A stretch of DNA of 64,000 bases, taken from the NCBI GenBank assembly GCA_002837195.1, contig KZ478059.1:496001-560000 (forward strand). Direction: 5' to 3'. The notes below the pieces were generated by a model that saw nothing but the letters and a program-made list of their open reading frames with translations, did not search any database and was not told the origin of the DNA. Position 1 is the stretch's first letter. Each line of letters starts with the position of its first letter. A program made the position numbers and the translations under genes. Source of the stretch: Enterobacterales bacterium CwR94 (GTDB taxonomy: Bacteria > Pseudomonadota > Gammaproteobacteria > Enterobacterales > Enterobacteriaceae). Of this stretch, positions 54,741-62,342 are shown in pieces.

Positions 54741-55996
54741 GCATTCTCCGTGTCACGCGCGTCTTCGCGATAGTGAAAGGTCAACATAAACAGGATGGCG
54801 ATAATCAGCGCAGCCACGGCGGGTATCCACCAGAATAATGGCCAGTTTGCCACGTTCGTCCCGTCGCCCTGATTCACAAAACGGTTATACAAGGCGCCGG
54901 AAATTTGCGAGCCCAGCAACATGCCAACACCGTAGGTGAACATCACCACCAGACTCTGCGCCTGCCCTTTGACCTCGCGGCCCGCCACGCGATCGGCATA
55001 GATGAAACCAATGACAAAAAAGAAGTCATAACACACGCCGTGCAACAGGATGCCGAGGTACAACAACCCGCGCATTTCGTCATTCACCCCGAGCGCAAAC
55101 ATCGCATAGCGGGCGAACCAGGCCAGCATGCCGATAAACAGCATCCACTTGATGCCCAGGCGGCGAAACAGCAGCGGGATAACCAACATAAAGAAGATTT
55201 CTGACATCTGGCCGAAAGACATCGCTGTGCTGACGTTAGTGATGCCGACATCAGATAAAAACGAGGCGGTATAGGCGTAATAGGTGCCCAGCGGCACTGA
55301 AATCAACATGGCGCAAATTGAAAACACCAGGAAGTGGCGTTTTTTCATCAATGCAAAAGCATCAGCACAAAACAAATCACGCAGTGCAACAGGCTTGCCT
55401 TTGGCCGGTGCTGGCGTATGTGGCAAGGTCAGGCTGTAGAGGGCCAGTAACAGTGAGATCACCGCAGCCAACTGGAATATTTTCACGCTGTCGGCGATGC
55501 CTGCAACACCGATAAAGATACCCGCCACAATCCAACCCAGCGTGCCAAACACGCGCACCAGCGGGAAGCGTTTCTCACTGTCATTCAGGCTGTGGAAGGC
55601 AATGTTGTTCCCCAGTGCCAGTGTGGGCATAAAACACAGCGTATAGGCAAACAGCAGCATAATCAGTTGCGTACCGCTTTGATTCTCCAGCGCTTGTGGG
55701 ATGCTCCACAAAATGGCTGCTCCGACGACGTTGAGCAGCGCGAGGACTTTTTGTGAAGCAAAGAAACGGTCCACCAGCATGCCCAGCACAAAGGGTGAAA
55801 GTATCGAGGCAATCGGGCCAGCGGAGAACGCATCACCTATCAGCATCGACATATTATGTTGCGTCATCACCAGACCCAAGGTGACGGACCAGGTTCCCCA
55901 GGTAAAGAACTGCAGGAACATCATCAATGCCAGACGCGGTACGACCCACTTAAACCCGCTGCTGGCGGTGACGGAATGTCTAACGGAAGAAACCAT
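54737..55996 (-). CDS. NupG/YegT-type MFS permease
   Basis: This 419-residue 12-span permease of the nucleoside:H+ symporter family shows LALMMFLQFFTWGTWSVTLG in helix 1 and GWIVAGIFIGVAG, PLVRVFGTLGW and YTLCFMPTLALGNNIAFH, typical of NupG/XapB/YegT proteins. The linked isomerase and LacI gene suggest uptake of a sugar or nucleoside. GGGGGTG lies before the ATG. Two LacI-type operators lie between it and the divergent alcohol dehydrogenase gene. It is the first gene of the three-gene operon. Confidence 0.85.
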   Translation of the reverse strand: MVSSVRHSVTASSGFKWVVPRLALMMFLQFFTWGTWSVTLGLVMTQHNMSMLIGDAFSAGPIASILSPFVLGMLVDRFFASQKVLALLNVVGAAILWSIPQALENQSGTQLIMLLFAYTLCFMPTLALGNNIAFHSLNDSEKRFPLVRVFGTLGWIVAGIFIGVAGIADSVKIFQLAAVISLLLALYSLTLPHTPAPAKGKPVALRDLFCADAFALMKKRHFLVFSICAMLISVPLGTYYAYTASFLSDVGITNVSTAMSFGQMSEIFFMLVIPLLFRRLGIKWMLFIGMLAWFARYAMFALGVNDEMRGLLYLGILLHGVCYDFFFVIGFIYADRVAGREVKGQAQSLVVMFTYGVGMLLGSQISGALYNRFVNQGDGTNVANWPLFWWIPAVAALIIAILFMLTFHYREDARDTENA

Positions 55997-56010
55997 AACA
56001 CCCCCAAAAA

Positions 56011-56054
56011 GTAATCGATTACAATTGTGCGACAGACAAAATGTAATCGATTAC
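56011..56054 (-). promoter_or_regulatory. paired LacI-family operators
   Basis: GTAATCGATTAC occurs twice, at 56011-56022 and 56043-56054. Each is a perfect palindrome with the central CG typical of LacI-family operators, spaced 32 bases centre to centre (about three helical turns). They lie directly upstream of the MFS gene start at 55996, which supports cooperative or looping repression by the LacI protein encoded at 52651. Confidence 0.78.
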
Positions 56055-56212
56055 TTTTGTTTGCCTATTTTTATCCCCTGCCTTTGCGAGATACTTCACA
56101 AACTATTTGCGCAAACAACCCGCAGTCAGCACATAGGGGCTCCTGAGGCCAACCGTAAATAAAGTGGATTTTGCTACACTTGCTGTTTGACCTATCCCAT
56201 TGAGAGGAATCG

Positions 56213-57229
56213 ATGAAAATCAAAAGCTACGCTGCCATGACTGCGGATGCCCCACTGGAACTTTGGGAAAATGAAGTGGGCCCACTGCAACTTGAAGAAG
56301 TGGAAGTGGACGTGGATTACTGCGGCATCTGTCATTCGGATTTGTCGATGATTGGCAACGAATGGGGCATCTCCCACTATCCCTTGGTGGCGGGCCACGA
56401 GGTGATTGGTCGCGTGACGGCACTGGGCGACGCCGCTAAAAACAAAGGGCTTAAAATTGGCCAAAAAGTGGGAATCGGCTGGACGGCGAAAAGCTGTCAG
56501 CACTGTGATGAGTGCATCAGTGGTCGTCAGGTGAACTGTGCCAGCGGTGTCCCTACGATTCTGAATAAAGGCGGTTTTGCAGAAAAAGTGCGTGCCGACT
56601 GGCAGTGGGTAATCCCCTTACCCGAAGGTGTAGACGAAGCCGCGGCAGGCCCTCTGCTGTGCGGTGGTATCACGGTGTTTAAACCCTTGCTGATGCACAA
56701 CATTACTGCCCTGAGCCGCGTGGCGGTAATTGGTATTGGCGGGCTGGGACATATCGCCATCAAAATTCTGAAAGCGCTGGGCGCAGAAGTGACCGCTTTC
56801 AGCTCTACCCCGGGTAAAAAACAAGCCATCTTAGATATGGGGGCATCCCACGTGGTGAACAGCCGTGATCCGCAGGCATTAACCGCGCTGGCGGGCCAGT
56901 TTGATCTGATCATCAATACCGTGGCGGTAGATCTGCAGTGGCAGCCCTACTTCGATGCGCTCGCTCCGCAGGGTAAATTCCATACCGTGGGTGCGGTAAT
57001 GAAGCCGTTTGAAGTCCCCGCTTTCAGCTTGATCATGGGCGATCGTGCGGTAACGGGCTCATCAACCGGATCGCCGGGACAATTGCGCGCCATGCTACGT
57101 CTGGCCTCACGTGCCGATATCGCGCCTCAGGTGGAGTTTTTCCCGATGTCGCAAATCAACGAGGCACTCGACCACGTTAAAGCGGGCAAGGCCAATTTTC
57201 GCGTGGTGTTAAAAGCGGACTTTGCATAA
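56213..57229 (+). CDS. zinc-dependent NAD(P) alcohol dehydrogenase (CAD/YahK-like)
   Basis: This 338-residue medium-chain dehydrogenase oxidises alcohols or, more likely, reduces aldehydes. Catalytic zinc ligands are in YCGICHSD (Cys37) and AGHEVIG (His-Glu); the structural zinc site is [15 protein letters not shown]. The Rossmann fold is [15 protein letters not shown] with a Ser/Thr-rich following strand ([10 protein letters not shown]) that favours NADPH. This matches the cinnamyl-alcohol-dehydrogenase branch (YahK, Ahr). GAGGAA precedes the ATG. It is divergent from the LacI-controlled operon; the two operators might affect it too. Confidence 0.88.
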   Translation: MKIKSYAAMTADAPLELWENEVGPLQLEEVEVDVDYCGICHSDLSMIGNEWGISHYPLVAGHEVIGRVTALGDAAKNKGLKIGQKVGIGWTAKSCQHCDECISGRQVNCASGVPTILNKGGFAEKVRADWQWVIPLPEGVDEAAAGPLLCGGITVFKPLLMHNITALSRVAVIGIGGLGHIAIKILKALGAEVTAFSSTPGKKQAILDMGASHVVNSRDPQALTALAGQFDLIINTVAVDLQWQPYFDALAPQGKFHTVGAVMKPFEVPAFSLIMGDRAVTGSSTGSPGQLRAMLRLASRADIAPQVEFFPMSQINEALDHVKAGKANFRVVLKADFA

Positions 57230-57252
57230 GCCGCTTGTTTTCCGCCCTTCTC

Positions 57253-57276
57253 GCCCTTGCGGATCTCGGCAAGGGC
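57253..57276 (+). terminator. hairpin after the alcohol dehydrogenase gene
   Basis: GCCCTTGC-N8-GCAAGGGC begins 23 bases after the stop codon. It has no T-run and could be a weak terminator or part of the downstream leader transcript. Confidence 0.4.
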
Positions 57277-57410
57277 GCTATACCAACGTATACCCCGCTT
57301 ATGCGCCAGGTGACTTTTTACATCCCAATCACTGTTAGCGCCTGACTGGCCTGAATGCGAAAATACTGCGCGTTGAGGCAAGAGGACACTCTCACGCCAA
57401 CACCGCCTCG

Positions 57411-57447
57411 GTTGCCGGATAGACAGCGCTATCCGGCAACTTTTTTT
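57411..57447 (+). terminator. strong intrinsic terminator before the MgtL-like leader peptide
   Basis: GTTGCCGGATAG-ACAGCG-CTATCCGGCAAC is a perfect 12-base stem with a 6-base loop, followed at once by seven T residues. It lies 182 bases after the alcohol dehydrogenase gene and only 24 bases before the leader-peptide ATG. It either ends the dehydrogenase transcript or acts as an attenuator in the leader of the CorA-like operon. A shorter stem with GAGGC/GCCTC just upstream (57374-57410) could compete with it. Confidence 0.75.
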
Positions 57448-57471
57448 AATTTTTTGATGAGGAGAATCACG

Positions 57472-57564
57472 ATGGATCCCGACCCTGAACGGTGCGGTGA
57501 CGCCTACGTAACCCCTTTACATTTTAAAAACACCTTTTATCGGGCTTTTATCCCGAGGCTTTAA
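57472..57564 (+). CDS. MgtL-like regulatory leader peptide, 30 codons
   Basis: ATG at 57472, with GAGGAGA about 6 bases before it, opens a 30-residue peptide beginning MDPDPE and ending FIPRL. E. coli and Salmonella MgtL begin with a similar acidic/proline block (M-E-P-D-P-T-P, from memory). There the block destabilises ribosomes at low Mg2+ and so controls the magnesium transporter downstream. A longer in-frame reading from 57355 crosses the terminator stem and is rejected. The stop lies 51 bases before a gene set encoding three CorA-like proteins, the classic output of a Mg2+-sensing leader. Mechanism here is inferred by similarity. Confidence 0.68.
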   Translation: MDPDPERCGDAYVTPLHFKNTFYRAFIPRL

Positions 57565-57615
57565 CGCATTCTATGCATGAGAGGCCTTGGCGACGATCAG
57601 CCGCAGGAGATTCCC

Positions 57616-57948
57616 ATGCCGTTATACACGACGCCCTCCCACAACGGTTGCGCGATCATCCAAACACACGTTTGGACACGCAGCGCACGCAGACCCTCAC
57701 TCCAACCTACTCAACCTCCTCGTCGCTGGTCACGCTACGAGCGTTTGTCATTTTCCATGCTCGGCTATAGCTGGGGCATTCTGGTGGTCGCCGTCAGTGC
57801 TTTGCACTTTGGTAACTACGATTTGGAAACCAAAACCTCTTCCACATCAGGCTCACATGCCGGTTTTTATGAAAGCGTACGTGCACTGAAAACGGAGTCA
57901 TCGGCTCCGGTCCCACCCGCTAAAGATGCGCAAGGAGAGGCCAAATGA
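57616..57948 (+). CDS. small single-span membrane protein of the CorA-like operon (A)
   Basis: ATG at 57616, with AGGAG about 8 bases before it, gives 110 residues. An in-frame start at 57577 has no ribosome binding site. A basic, proline-rich N-terminus (RSARRPSLQPTQPPRRWSRYERL) precedes one TM helix (FSMLGYSWGILVVAVSALHF), then a hydrophilic tail of about 45 residues. Positive residues on the N-side suggest the N-terminus faces the cytoplasm. The stop overlaps the next ATG (ATGA at 57945-57948). I do not recognise the family. Its repeated pairing with CorA-like genes (see 58948) suggests an accessory subunit. Confidence 0.65.
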   Translation: MPLYTTPSHNGCAIIQTHVWTRSARRPSLQPTQPPRRWSRYERLSFSMLGYSWGILVVAVSALHFGNYDLETKTSSTSGSHAGFYESVRALKTESSAPVPPAKDAQGEAK

Positions 57949-58883
57949 CCCTCGACAATCGTTTGTTCGACGCAGACTGCACTGAGGCAGCACTGCATAA
58001 CTGGATTCGCGTCACACCGGACATGCCAGAGAAACTCGCCGACATTAAGCAGACTTTAGGCATCGATATTCATCGCACCCTGCATCAACATTTGCGTCAG
58101 GAAGGGGAATTCTGCTATTTCCCTGTCACCTTTCTGAACGTCTCTCAACAGGGCAAAAAGGCCAGCCGCGTGGTATTCGTGCTGGGACGCGATACGCTGA
58201 TTTCTCTGGAGCCGGCCCCTGCACCCGCGCCTTTAACCGCTGCCTTACAGCGCTTACAACGCGACACACGCACCACCGATGCATTTGAGAGTTTCGCCCT
58301 TATTTTGCAGGCAATTAACGATGCCACTGATGCATTACTGGATGCCCTCAACGACGATTTGGGTAACGTCCTGGTGCAGACCAATTCAGTGCTCAACAGC
58401 CTCGAAGCACGAGATCGCGATTTTGGTGTCAGTGACGTGGTCGCAGCCCAACTCGACCTTGGCGAAGTGGAAGAATTGCTGTCGGATTGCATCGAAAGCC
58501 AGTTGCAACTGGTGTTGGCCGCGCGCCACGTCCTCGCTCGTCTGCCTGCCGATCGCCTGCACTTGAAATCGCTGTATCACACACTGATTGAAGATATTGA
58601 AGCCGTTGAAGACCACGTCAGTTTTGTACATGACCGCGTTCGTTTGCTGCAAACCACCAATAACATGGCGCTGAATGTGAAACAGAACCAAATCGTGAAG
58701 GTCTTTTCGGTGATCACTGCGGTGTTCTTACCCGCCATGCTGATTTCCACCTACTACAGCATGAATGTGGCCAATATGCCGATTTTAGAGTGGCAATACG
58801 GTGAGCCCATGATCATTGCCCTCACCGCAGCGCTGGCGCTGTTACCCCTGCTGTATGTGAAACATCGCGGCTGGTTACGCTAA
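57945..58883 (+). CDS. CorA-like membrane protein 1 (SMN motif)
   Basis: This 312-residue MIT-superfamily protein has an N-terminal soluble alpha/beta domain (TEAALHNWIRVTPDMPEKL...FCYFPVTFLN) and a long helix leading to the membrane (NNMALNVKQNQIVKVFSVITAVFLPAMLISTYYSMNVANMP). A second TM helix and a basic C-terminus follow (LLPLLYVKHRGWLR). In CorA the end of TM1 carries GMN; here it reads SMN, in the right place before the M-P loop. Topology and length match a CorA channel subunit, pentameric in the family. It follows a small membrane protein with an ATGA overlap and precedes another after 64 bases. Confidence 0.82.
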   Translation: MTLDNRLFDADCTEAALHNWIRVTPDMPEKLADIKQTLGIDIHRTLHQHLRQEGEFCYFPVTFLNVSQQGKKASRVVFVLGRDTLISLEPAPAPAPLTAALQRLQRDTRTTDAFESFALILQAINDATDALLDALNDDLGNVLVQTNSVLNSLEARDRDFGVSDVVAAQLDLGEVEELLSDCIESQLQLVLAARHVLARLPADRLHLKSLYHTLIEDIEAVEDHVSFVHDRVRLLQTTNNMALNVKQNQIVKVFSVITAVFLPAMLISTYYSMNVANMPILEWQYGEPMIIALTAALALLPLLYVKHRGWLR

Positions 58884-58947
58884 CCCCACTTCATTAGCAG
58901 GATGACGGCGCATTCACCGTCAACCTCAAAAAAACAAGGAATACACC

Positions 58948-59280
58948 ATGTCGCAGACGCTTAACGACAAGACCACGCACGCCTCCGGTTCAGCCCAGCA
59001 GTGGCAAGGATTGGTTTGGAATACTGACTTAACCCTGCATGATGAGGACAATCACGCAGCAATCCAGCGTAAACAAGCCATTGATCAGGCGCGTGCCAGT
59101 CGCCCTCGCACGGCGCAAATTGAGCGCGAAATCATGATCGCCGTTATCGTGCTCTACATCCTGATTCTGGGAAGTTTCGCCGCCCTGCATATTTACGGTG
59201 AGTATGCCCTACCGGCCCCGGAAACGCCGGCTCAGCACCAGGCCCATCTCCCAGCGACTGAAAGCGAGACGCAGCCATGA
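58948..59280 (+). CDS. small single-span membrane protein of the CorA-like operon (B)
   Basis: This 110-residue protein has a hydrophilic N-terminus of about 65 residues (QQWQGLVWNTDLTLHDEDNHAAIQRKQ), one TM helix (IMIAVIVLYILILGSFAALHIY) and a short Pro/Ala/Glu-rich tail (LPAPETPAQHQAHLPATESETQP). AAGGAA lies before the ATG. Its stop overlaps the next CorA-like gene (ATGA at 59277-59280). Length, membrane layout and position mirror the small protein at 57616, although the sequences differ. It is likely a second accessory subunit. No known family is recognised. Confidence 0.65.
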   Translation: MSQTLNDKTTHASGSAQQWQGLVWNTDLTLHDEDNHAAIQRKQAIDQARASRPRTAQIEREIMIAVIVLYILILGSFAALHIYGEYALPAPETPAQHQAHLPATESETQP

Positions 59281-60218
59281 CGCCAAAGCACTTCCGCTTA
59301 CCCCAGACGGATGCGCATTTACGCCAGGGAGGCTGGCTGCGCCTGTCGATTACCCAGCAGGAGCACCTGATTGCCCATCAACATGAGCATCAGATCGACT
59401 TAACATCGGCACGCGGCCGCGCGGCCACAGAAGAGAATGGCTTTGTGATCATTCCCGTTGAGTTGGTGGTGCTGCAGGATAATCGCTATCAGGAAACCAC
59501 GGTGGTGTTCGCCCTGAGTTCTACCGTGTTGATCAGCCTTGAACACAATGTGCACCTCCATGCCTTTGACCATGTCAGCCAGCAGTGGATGGAAAAACTG
59601 CTACAGGGGGAACCCTCAAGCCCGGCTGCGATCCTGTTTACGCTGTTAGAAACACTGAATGACACGGCGCATGCCACGCTACGCGAAATATCAGCCCGTC
59701 TGGACGGGCTGAGTGAAACTGTCGCCGTTGCCAGCGGCGGCTATGCCATGTCAAAGCGTCAGGCGGGCGTTGCCGATATAGCAGGCACCGCCATTGCGCT
59801 TGGTGAAGCCGAGGAGCTGGTCGCAAAAACGGTGGAAGGACAACTGATGCTGGCGCGCGCCGGACGCTGGTTGCGTCGCGTCAGTGAGGATGCCGATTTC
59901 GTCAAACAACTGCCCGTATTGCTGTCGGATATCCAGAGCCTGCGGCGCTATGCCCGCTTTCAACACGATAAAATCCGCAATTTGCAACAGTCACTGATGA
60001 CCACCATGGACATCAAGCAAAATCAGGTGGTGAAAGTGTTTACCGTGGTGACCGCCGTGTTCACGCCCCCCACGCTGGTTGCCGCGTTCTACGGTCAAAA
60101 CTTTGCTTACATGCCGGAACTTGAATTGCCGTGGGGAGAGTGGATGGTGATGGGGTTAACTGGCCTGTTTGCCCTTATGCCACTGGCTTACATTAAACGT
60201 AAAGGATGGATGCGATGA
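59277..60218 (+). CDS. CorA-like membrane protein 2 (GQN motif)
   Basis: This 313-residue CorA-type protein shows the soluble N-domain (FVIIPVELVVLQDNRYQETTVVFALSS) and a long stalk helix. TM1 contains IKQNQVVKVFTVVTAVFTPPTLVAAFYGQNFAYMPEL, with GQN in place of GMN, and a basic end KRKGWMR follows TM2. GQN replaces the methionine of the selectivity motif while the asparagine is kept. It is paralogous to the proteins at 57945 and 60215. The start is translationally coupled to the small protein before it, and its stop is coupled to the next gene (ATGA at 60215-60218). Confidence 0.82.
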   Translation: MTPKHFRLPQTDAHLRQGGWLRLSITQQEHLIAHQHEHQIDLTSARGRAATEENGFVIIPVELVVLQDNRYQETTVVFALSSTVLISLEHNVHLHAFDHVSQQWMEKLLQGEPSSPAAILFTLLETLNDTAHATLREISARLDGLSETVAVASGGYAMSKRQAGVADIAGTAIALGEAEELVAKTVEGQLMLARAGRWLRRVSEDADFVKQLPVLLSDIQSLRRYARFQHDKIRNLQQSLMTTMDIKQNQVVKVFTVVTAVFTPPTLVAAFYGQNFAYMPELELPWGEWMVMGLTGLFALMPLAYIKRKGWMR

Positions 60219-61114
60219 ACCAACGCAATCCGTTGCAGGCGTGGAATCGCCTGTACGCCATTGATCATCAGGCGCTGGACGATCTCACCCGGCTTCACCA
60301 TGTCGACCTGCGGCCTCCGGCTGTCGCGCAGCCCGGCACTGCGATGCGCATTCGCTGCGTGCGGTTGGAAGCGGAACAGATATGGGCGACGGAAGTGCTC
60401 TGGCGTCAGGGCGCAGATGAACAACCGCTGTACACCGTGGAATGTGGTCAGCGCGTATTACAGCCCGGGCAAGCACAAGAACGCATCGACGCGCAGGGAT
60501 TGTCGGCAAGCAGCTCGCAGACCATCTCGTTAATGTTGATGCACCAGTTGCTGGGACAAGCGGTGCGTGTGCTGGAGCGCATCGATCAGGGATTAACTGT
60601 TTCGATGCAGGCGTTGCGCGTATTCCAGTTAAACGTCGGCACCAATCGGGCACGCGGCGCGGAAGACCTGGTCGATGTCGATAGCCACCTTTCAACGCTC
60701 AACGTACCGCTCTCTTTCGTGCTGCAGTCGCTGGACGATCTTGAACAGGCAGCGCTGCGTTTACGGCGGGTCGCACTGCAAGGCTCCGCCCTGGCGGCCA
60801 CACACATTGATGAGTTGATTGCAGAAATTGAAGGCGCACAACGACGCGCGCGTTTCACCCTGGAGCGTCAACGTTTTCACCGCCGGGCAACCGGGGAAAC
60901 GGTGGCAATGAGCGATCTTAATGTCACCAAGGTGTTTAGCGTGTTGTGGGCGGCTTTTATTCCGGGTACTGCATTAATCAACTGGTACGGGCAGAATTTC
61001 CGCGTGATGCCTGAACTGTCGTGGGATGGCTCCCTGTGGACGCAGTTATTATCGGTACTGATTTTAACCGCGGTACCGGTATTCATGGTGAAGCAATCAG
61101 GGGCACTCCGTTAG
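60215..61114 (+). CDS. CorA-like membrane protein 3 (GQN motif)
   Basis: This 299-residue CorA-type protein is the most divergent of the three. It has a soluble N-domain without the aromatic core of the others, a long helical stalk (IEGAQRRARFTLERQRFHRR), then TM1 MSDLNVTKVFSVLWAAFIPGTALINWYGQNFRVMPELSWDG and a second TM ending FMVKQSGALR. GQN stands at the GMN position. The ATG at 60215 overlaps the preceding stop (ATGA); an in-frame ATG at 60206 is less well placed. It ends the operon before a strong terminator. Possibly a modulatory subunit of a mixed channel. Confidence 0.8.
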   Translation: MNQRNPLQAWNRLYAIDHQALDDLTRLHHVDLRPPAVAQPGTAMRIRCVRLEAEQIWATEVLWRQGADEQPLYTVECGQRVLQPGQAQERIDAQGLSASSSQTISLMLMHQLLGQAVRVLERIDQGLTVSMQALRVFQLNVGTNRARGAEDLVDVDSHLSTLNVPLSFVLQSLDDLEQAALRLRRVALQGSALAATHIDELIAEIEGAQRRARFTLERQRFHRRATGETVAMSDLNVTKVFSVLWAAFIPGTALINWYGQNFRVMPELSWDGSLWTQLLSVLILTAVPVFMVKQSGALR

Positions 61115-61119
61115 CCGCC

Positions 61120-61152
61120 TGCTGCCGGGAAAGCCCGGCAGCATGGCTTTTT
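61120..61152 (+). terminator. intrinsic terminator of the CorA-like operon
   Basis: TGCTGCCGGG-AAAG-CCCGGCAGCA is a perfect 10-base stem followed by TGGCTTTTT, 6 bases after the last CorA-like stop. It separates the operon from the two-component genes. Confidence 0.78.
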
Positions 61153-61268
61153 CGATCCGTTATCAGGATCACGAATTTGCGCCTTGCTGGTCATTCCCCT
61201 GTCCAGGCATGATACATTTCGCGCCACTGAATATGCCTGTTCAGACCTTTTGTGACTGAGACGTTGCC

Positions 61269-62342
61269 ATGAAACTGGAGCCTTTACCTGTTCCTTCGCA
61301 AACGCATCGCAGAATACGCCTGCTGCTGATGGCCATCGTGATGGTGGCCATCTATATCCTTGATAGCATCACCAATTATGAAATCGCCGTATCGATGTTC
61401 TACACCGTGGTGATCTTGACCGCGGCCCGGGTTGTCGATCAGCGTGCCCTGTGGATGCTGACGGGGGCCTGTATTGGCATTACCGTCTTGAGTTTTGTCT
61501 CCACGCCGCAGGGGAACTACCGCGCGGGCGTGCTGAATATGATGATCAGTATTTTGTCGATTGTTATTACGGGTTATCTGGTGAGCCGAATGGAGGCCGC
61601 CAGAGCCGCCGCCCACTACGCACGGGAACGCCTGCTGCGCATCTCGCGAGAACGTAGCCTTGAGGGCCTGACCACCCTGATTGCTCACGAGATCAATCAG
61701 CCGCTGGCCGCAATAGTGACCAGTGGCAATGCGTGTCAGCGCTGGCTACGACACCCCTCCGCCAATCTGGAAAAAGCCGAACAGGCGCTTACCCGCATAT
61801 TGAACGATGCGCACCGCGCCAGTGACATTATTGCGCGCGTGCGGGCACTGACCAAAGGAGAGCCGCCCCAGAAGACGGCATTTGCCTTTAATCAGGCGAT
61901 AAAAGAGGTGGTGACGCAGTCAAAATCCGACATGACACGTAACGGCATCACCCTCACTCTGACGTTGATGCCCTCTCTCCCCGCCGCTCTCGGCGATCGG
62001 GTACAAATTCAGCAAGTGATGGCGAATCTGATCATTAATGCGATCGATGCGACAGTGCTACAAACCAGCGCGCCACGCACGATCTCCATTCGCTCCTGCC
62101 AGCAGGACGCAATGCTGGTATTTACCATTGTCGACAGCGGCATTGGCTTATCGGCAGAAGCTCACGCCCATCTGTTTGAGGCCTTCTGGACAACCAAAGA
62201 GCAAGGACTGGGTGTGGGGTTAAGCCTGTGTAGAACCATTATTGATGCTAATGGTGGACATATTTGGGCAGAGCCTCAGCCGCACGGCGGCGCATGCTTT
62301 GCCTTTCGCCTTCCCACCTTTGCAGAGGAATCCCCTGAATGA
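61269..62342 (+). CDS. membrane histidine kinase, FixL/HPK4-like
   Basis: This 357-residue sensor has four hydrophobic spans in residues 15-105 (LLLMAIVMVAIYIL, ISMFYTVVILTAARVV and two more) and almost no periplasmic domain, so it probably senses within the membrane or at its face. The H-box AHEINQPLAAIV has His140, and the ATPase domain has NLIINAIDA, DSGIGLS and GVGLSLC. The HEINQPL type of H-box belongs to the FixL/DctB-like HPK4 group. The stop overlaps the regulator start (ATGA at 62339-62342). The input signal is unknown. Confidence 0.85.
   Translation: MKLEPLPVPSQTHRRIRLLLMAIVMVAIYILDSITNYEIAVSMFYTVVILTAARVVDQRALWMLTGACIGITVLSFVSTPQGNYRAGVLNMMISILSIVITGYLVSRMEAARAAAHYARERLLRISRERSLEGLTTLIAHEINQPLAAIVTSGNACQRWLRHPSANLEKAEQALTRILNDAHRASDIIARVRALTKGEPPQKTAFAFNQAIKEVVTQSKSDMTRNGITLTLTLMPSLPAALGDRVQIQQVMANLIINAIDATVLQTSAPRTISIRSCQQDAMLVFTIVDSGIGLSAEAHAHLFEAFWTTKEQGLGVGLSLCRTIIDANGGHIWAEPQPHGGACFAFRLPTFAEESPE

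Noticed and set aside
57230-57410. PhoP box or M-box riboswitch before the CorA-like operon
   Set aside because: I looked for two GTTTA-type direct repeats and for M-box-like helices and found neither convincingly; only the terminator hairpin and leader peptide can be supported.
57355-57471. Upstream extension of the leader peptide to 57355
   Set aside because: It runs through the terminator stem and poly-T tract, while a strong ribosome binding site marks the ATG at 57472.
58145-58492. Minus-strand open frames within the CorA-like genes
   Set aside because: Antisense shadows: serine- and arginine-rich translations without ribosome binding sites.
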